Below, in pieces: positions 6,165 to 8,621 of a stretch of 8,621 nt of DNA (within the stretch, counting starts at the first letter, position 1; each line of letters starts with the position of its first letter). A program made the translations under genes and the position numbers. Source of the DNA: Phycisphaerae bacterium (GTDB taxonomy: Bacteria; Planctomycetota; Phycisphaerae; Phycisphaerales; SM1A02); contig PKCT01000049.1 of the NCBI GenBank assembly GCA_002862325.1, positions 1 to 8,621 on the forward strand. Reading direction: 5' to 3'. The notes under the pieces are model-generated. The model was not told the DNA's origin. It saw nothing but the letters and a program-made list of their open reading frames with translations, and searched no databases.

Positions 6165-8620
6165 GGCTTCTGCTTGGGAGGCGTTCGCTTTCCGCCGAGT
6201 CGGTCGCTCCCTCGTTGGACGATCGCGTAGAGGACCGGGACCATCAGGAGACTGATGACGGTCGCGGCGAGCATGCCGCCGAAGACCGTGGTACCCATGG
6301 CCCGGCGGCTCATGGCTCCGGCGCCGCTCGCGACCAGAAGGGGGATCACGCCAAGAATGAAGCTGAATGCGGTCATGAGGACCGCGCGGAACCGCATGCG
6401 GGCGGCGTCGATGGCGGCCTCGTTCGGCGTCAGGCCCTCCTCGCGCCGAACCTTGGCGAACTCGACGATCAGAATCGAGCTCTTCGCGGCCAGGCCGATC
6501 AGCAGCACGATGCCGACCTGGACGTAGAGATCGATCGGACTCGAGGTCACCAGGAGCGCGGCCACGACGCCGAGCAGCGCCGTCGGCACGCTCAGGACGA
6601 CCGATACCGGGAGGGACCAGCTCTCGTACTGGGCGGCGAGCACGAGGTAGACGAGGACGACCGCAAGCAGGAAGGTCGGACCCATGCCGCCGGTCGACGC
6701 CTTCAGCTGATAGGCGAGGTCCCTCCAGGCGAACCCGACGCCCGGTGGGAGATCGGTCCGTCCGATCTGTTCCATCAGATCGAGGGCCTGGCCTCCGGAG
6801 AAGCCGGGTGCGGGGCCGCTGATCACCCGGGCCGATGGATAGATGTTGAAGTGGAAGACGGTCTCCGGACCGAAGCGTCGCTCGACGCCTACCACGGACT
6901 CCAGGGGCAGCATGCTTCCGTTCATGTTCCGGACCTGGAGTTGACCGATGTCCTCGGGCCTGTCCCGGAACATCGCTTCGGCGGAGGTGCGAACCTGATA
7001 GATGCGACCGAAGCTCGAGAAGTCGTTGACGTAGTAGGACCCGAGATTCGCGGAGAGCGTCTGGAAGATCTCCGACATCGGAATGCCGCGCGAAAGGGCC
7101 CGTTCGCGATCGATGTCGACATGCACCTGGGGGACGGTCGCACTGTAGGTCGTGATCGCCCCCCCCAGGCCGGTCTGCCCGCCCGCGGCGACGAGGAACT
7201 GGTCGACGGCGCCCTGGAGCACTTCGGTACCGAGACCCGCTCGATCCTGGATCTCCATCGCCAGGCCGGCACTCGCGCCGAGGCCGGGTAGCGACGGCAC
7301 CGGAAACGCGACGACCCGTCCTTCCTCGACCTTCTGGCCAAGGCCGTTGATCTGGGCGAGGATCGCGGTCTGTTGGGTCTCGGGGTTCGGCCGGTCGTCC
7401 CAGGAATCGAAGACCACCACGATGGTGGCGGCGTTTGCGGCGGCTGCGCCCGAGAGGAGCGAGAAGCCGTTGAGCGCGAGGACGTCGGCCACCCCATCGA
7501 TCCCGCCGACCTCGGTCGCGAGGCGGTCGACGACCACCTGCGTGCGTTCAAGGCTCGCGGCGTCAGGAAGCTGGATGTTGACGATGCAGTAGCCCTCGTC
7601 CTCCTGGGGGACGAAGCCGGTCGGCAGGGTCGTGAACGCACTACCTCCAAGGAGCACGAGGGCGATGAAGGCGGCGATCGTGATGGGCCAGACGCGGAGG
7701 AGACCACCGACCGCTCCGCTGTAGCCACCCGTCACTCGGGCGAGCGTCGTGTTGAACCCGCGGAAGAACCAGTTGCGTCGTTCCGACGTCGGCCGCAGGA
7801 CCACGCCGGCGAGGGCTGGACTCAGGGTCAGCGCGTTGACGGAGCTGAAGAGGGTTGCGATCGAGATCGTCAGGGCGAATTGCAGGAGAAGGCTACCGGT
7901 GATCCCTCCGATGAAGGCGGCTGGCACGAAGACGGCGAGCAGTACGATCGTCGTCGCGACGACCGGTCCGGAGACCTCTTCCATCGCTTTTCGAGCGGCC
8001 TCCTTCGGGGGCAGCTTCTCCTCGTCCAGGATTCGGATGACGTTCTCGACCACGACGATGGCATCGTCGACCACGATGCCGACCGCGAGCACGAGTCCGA
8101 AGAGGGTGAGGAGATTGAGGCTGAAGCCGAACATCTGCATCACCGCGAAGGTGCCGATCAGGGAGACCGGAATCGTCACCGCGGGAATCAGCGTCGCGCG
8201 GAGGTTCTGCAGGAACACGAATACGGTGAGGATCACGAGTCCGATCGTGATCAGCAGGGTGACCTGCAGTTCCGCGAGACTCGTGCGAATGATGAGCGTT
8301 CCGTCGAAGACGACCTTGTAGTCGACGCCGTCGGGGAAGTCCCGCTTCGCGTTCTCGAGGGCAGCGATGCAGCCGTCCGCGACGTCGATCGCATTCGCAC
8401 CGGGAAGCTGGTAGATCGCGAGCGTGGCGGCGGGGGCGCCGTTGAGGGAGCTCGAGAGCGTGTAGCTCTGGGAGCCCAGTTCGATCCTCGCCACGTCTCC
8501 GAGTCTGACCAGGCCGCCCTTCGAGCCCGTTCGCACCACGACCTGCTCGAACTGCTCGGCGGTCTGGAGGCGACCGGTCGTGGTGACGGTGTAGTCGAAG
8601 ACCTGGCCCGGTGGCGACGG
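6161..8620 (-). CDS. RND-family multidrug efflux transporter, HAE1/AcrB-like (5' partial)
   Basis: This is the inner-membrane pump of a tripartite RND efflux system, which exports hydrophobic compounds using the proton gradient. About 819 residues are visible and the frame runs off the window. The visible start ('PPGQVFDYTVTTTGRLQ') matches the middle of the first periplasmic loop of AcrB, so roughly the first 200-250 residues are missing. Counting from an internal Met at 8539, the proton-relay residues are present: D158/D159 in 'GIVVDDAIVVVEN', K686 in 'IGLAAKSSIL' and R718 in 'RMRFRAVLMTAFSF'. Membrane helices flank a second large periplasmic domain at about 305-615. The C-terminus is normal for the family. 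The stop overlaps the start of the hydrolase gene (ATGA). The membrane-fusion partner, and perhaps a regulator, should lie upstream beyond the window. Substrate range is unknown. Confidence 0.95.
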   Translation of the reverse strand, partial: PSPPGQVFDYTVTTTGRLQTAEQFEQVVVRTGSKGGLVRLGDVARIELGSQSYTLSSSLNGAPAATLAIYQLPGANAIDVADGCIAALENAKRDFPDGVDYKVVFDGTLIIRTSLAELQVTLLITIGLVILTVFVFLQNLRATLIPAVTIPVSLIGTFAVMQMFGFSLNLLTLFGLVLAVGIVVDDAIVVVENVIRILDEEKLPPKEAARKAMEEVSGPVVATTIVLLAVFVPAAFIGGITGSLLLQFALTISIATLFSSVNALTLSPALAGVVLRPTSERRNWFFRGFNTTLARVTGGYSGAVGGLLRVWPITIAAFIALVLLGGSAFTTLPTGFVPQEDEGYCIVNIQLPDAASLERTQVVVDRLATEVGGIDGVADVLALNGFSLLSGAAAANAATIVVVFDSWDDRPNPETQQTAILAQINGLGQKVEEGRVVAFPVPSLPGLGASAGLAMEIQDRAGLGTEVLQGAVDQFLVAAGGQTGLGGAITTYSATVPQVHVDIDRERALSRGIPMSEIFQTLSANLGSYYVNDFSSFGRIYQVRTSAEAMFRDRPEDIGQLQVRNMNGSMLPLESVVGVERRFGPETVFHFNIYPSARVISGPAPGFSGGQALDLMEQIGRTDLPPGVGFAWRDLAYQLKASTGGMGPTFLLAVVLVYLVLAAQYESWSLPVSVVLSVPTALLGVVAALLVTSSPIDLYVQVGIVLLIGLAAKSSILIVEFAKVRREEGLTPNEAAIDAARMRFRAVLMTAFSFILGVIPLLVASGAGAMSRRAMGTTVFGGMLAATVISLLMVPVLYAIVQRGSDRLGGKRTPPKQKP

Positions 8621-8621
8621 G

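Noticed and set aside
5343..7291. Two long + strand open frames (5343-6230 and 5876-7291) opposite the hydrolase and RND genes
   Set aside because: Their translations are low-complexity Arg/Gly/Asp-rich sequence, without ribosome binding sites, and the opposite strand carries motif-complete enzymes.
1..8621. CRISPR array, tRNA, rRNA, insertion sequence or attachment site
   Set aside because: I saw no regularly spaced repeats, no cloverleaf-like sequence, no transposase motifs and no terminal repeats.

Overview
The window is GC-rich, densely packed bacterial DNA from a diderm: it encodes two predicted lipoproteins, an exported methionine sulfoxide reductase and an RND pump. Start-stop overlaps (ATGA, TTGA) and frequent GATCG-type words are visible throughout. 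A planctomycete or another GC-rich Gram-negative lineage fits, but there is no rRNA or marker gene, so the phylum is only a weak guess.

Left part (2-3551, + strand): the distal half of a Tad/Flp (tight adherence) pilus locus. It runs tadB (5' end outside the window), tadC, a CpaD-like lipoprotein, a TadD-like TPR lipoprotein, then two tiny Flp-type prepilins. The first four genes overlap by 4 bases each and look like one translationally coupled unit. A 115-base gap with a possible promoter and two competing hairpins precedes the first pilin. An 18-bp hairpin separates the two pilins. TadB and TadC would form the inner-membrane platform, the lipoproteins would support the envelope-spanning part, and the small pilins would be the fibre subunits. 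The TadA/CpaF ATPase, secretin and prepilin peptidase are not in view.

Middle (3552-4045): a 239-base stretch without a convincing gene, then a short + strand ORF with a strong ribosome binding site and a signal peptide. Its tail overlaps the tail of the opposing msr gene by 70 bases. Both tails look unlike normal coding sequence, which suggests an old deletion or rearrangement joint.

Right part (3976-8620, - strand): an HAE1/AcrB-like RND transporter (N-terminus outside the window), a metallo-beta-lactamase-fold hydrolase overlapping it by 4 bases, and, after 143 bases, an exported MsrB-MsrA fusion. The RND and hydrolase genes are clearly co-translated; the msr gene may share the transcript or have its own promoter.

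I did not find a convincing undescribed system. The least ordinary parts are the two dissimilar pilins with their structured leaders, and the convergent joint around 3976-4045.
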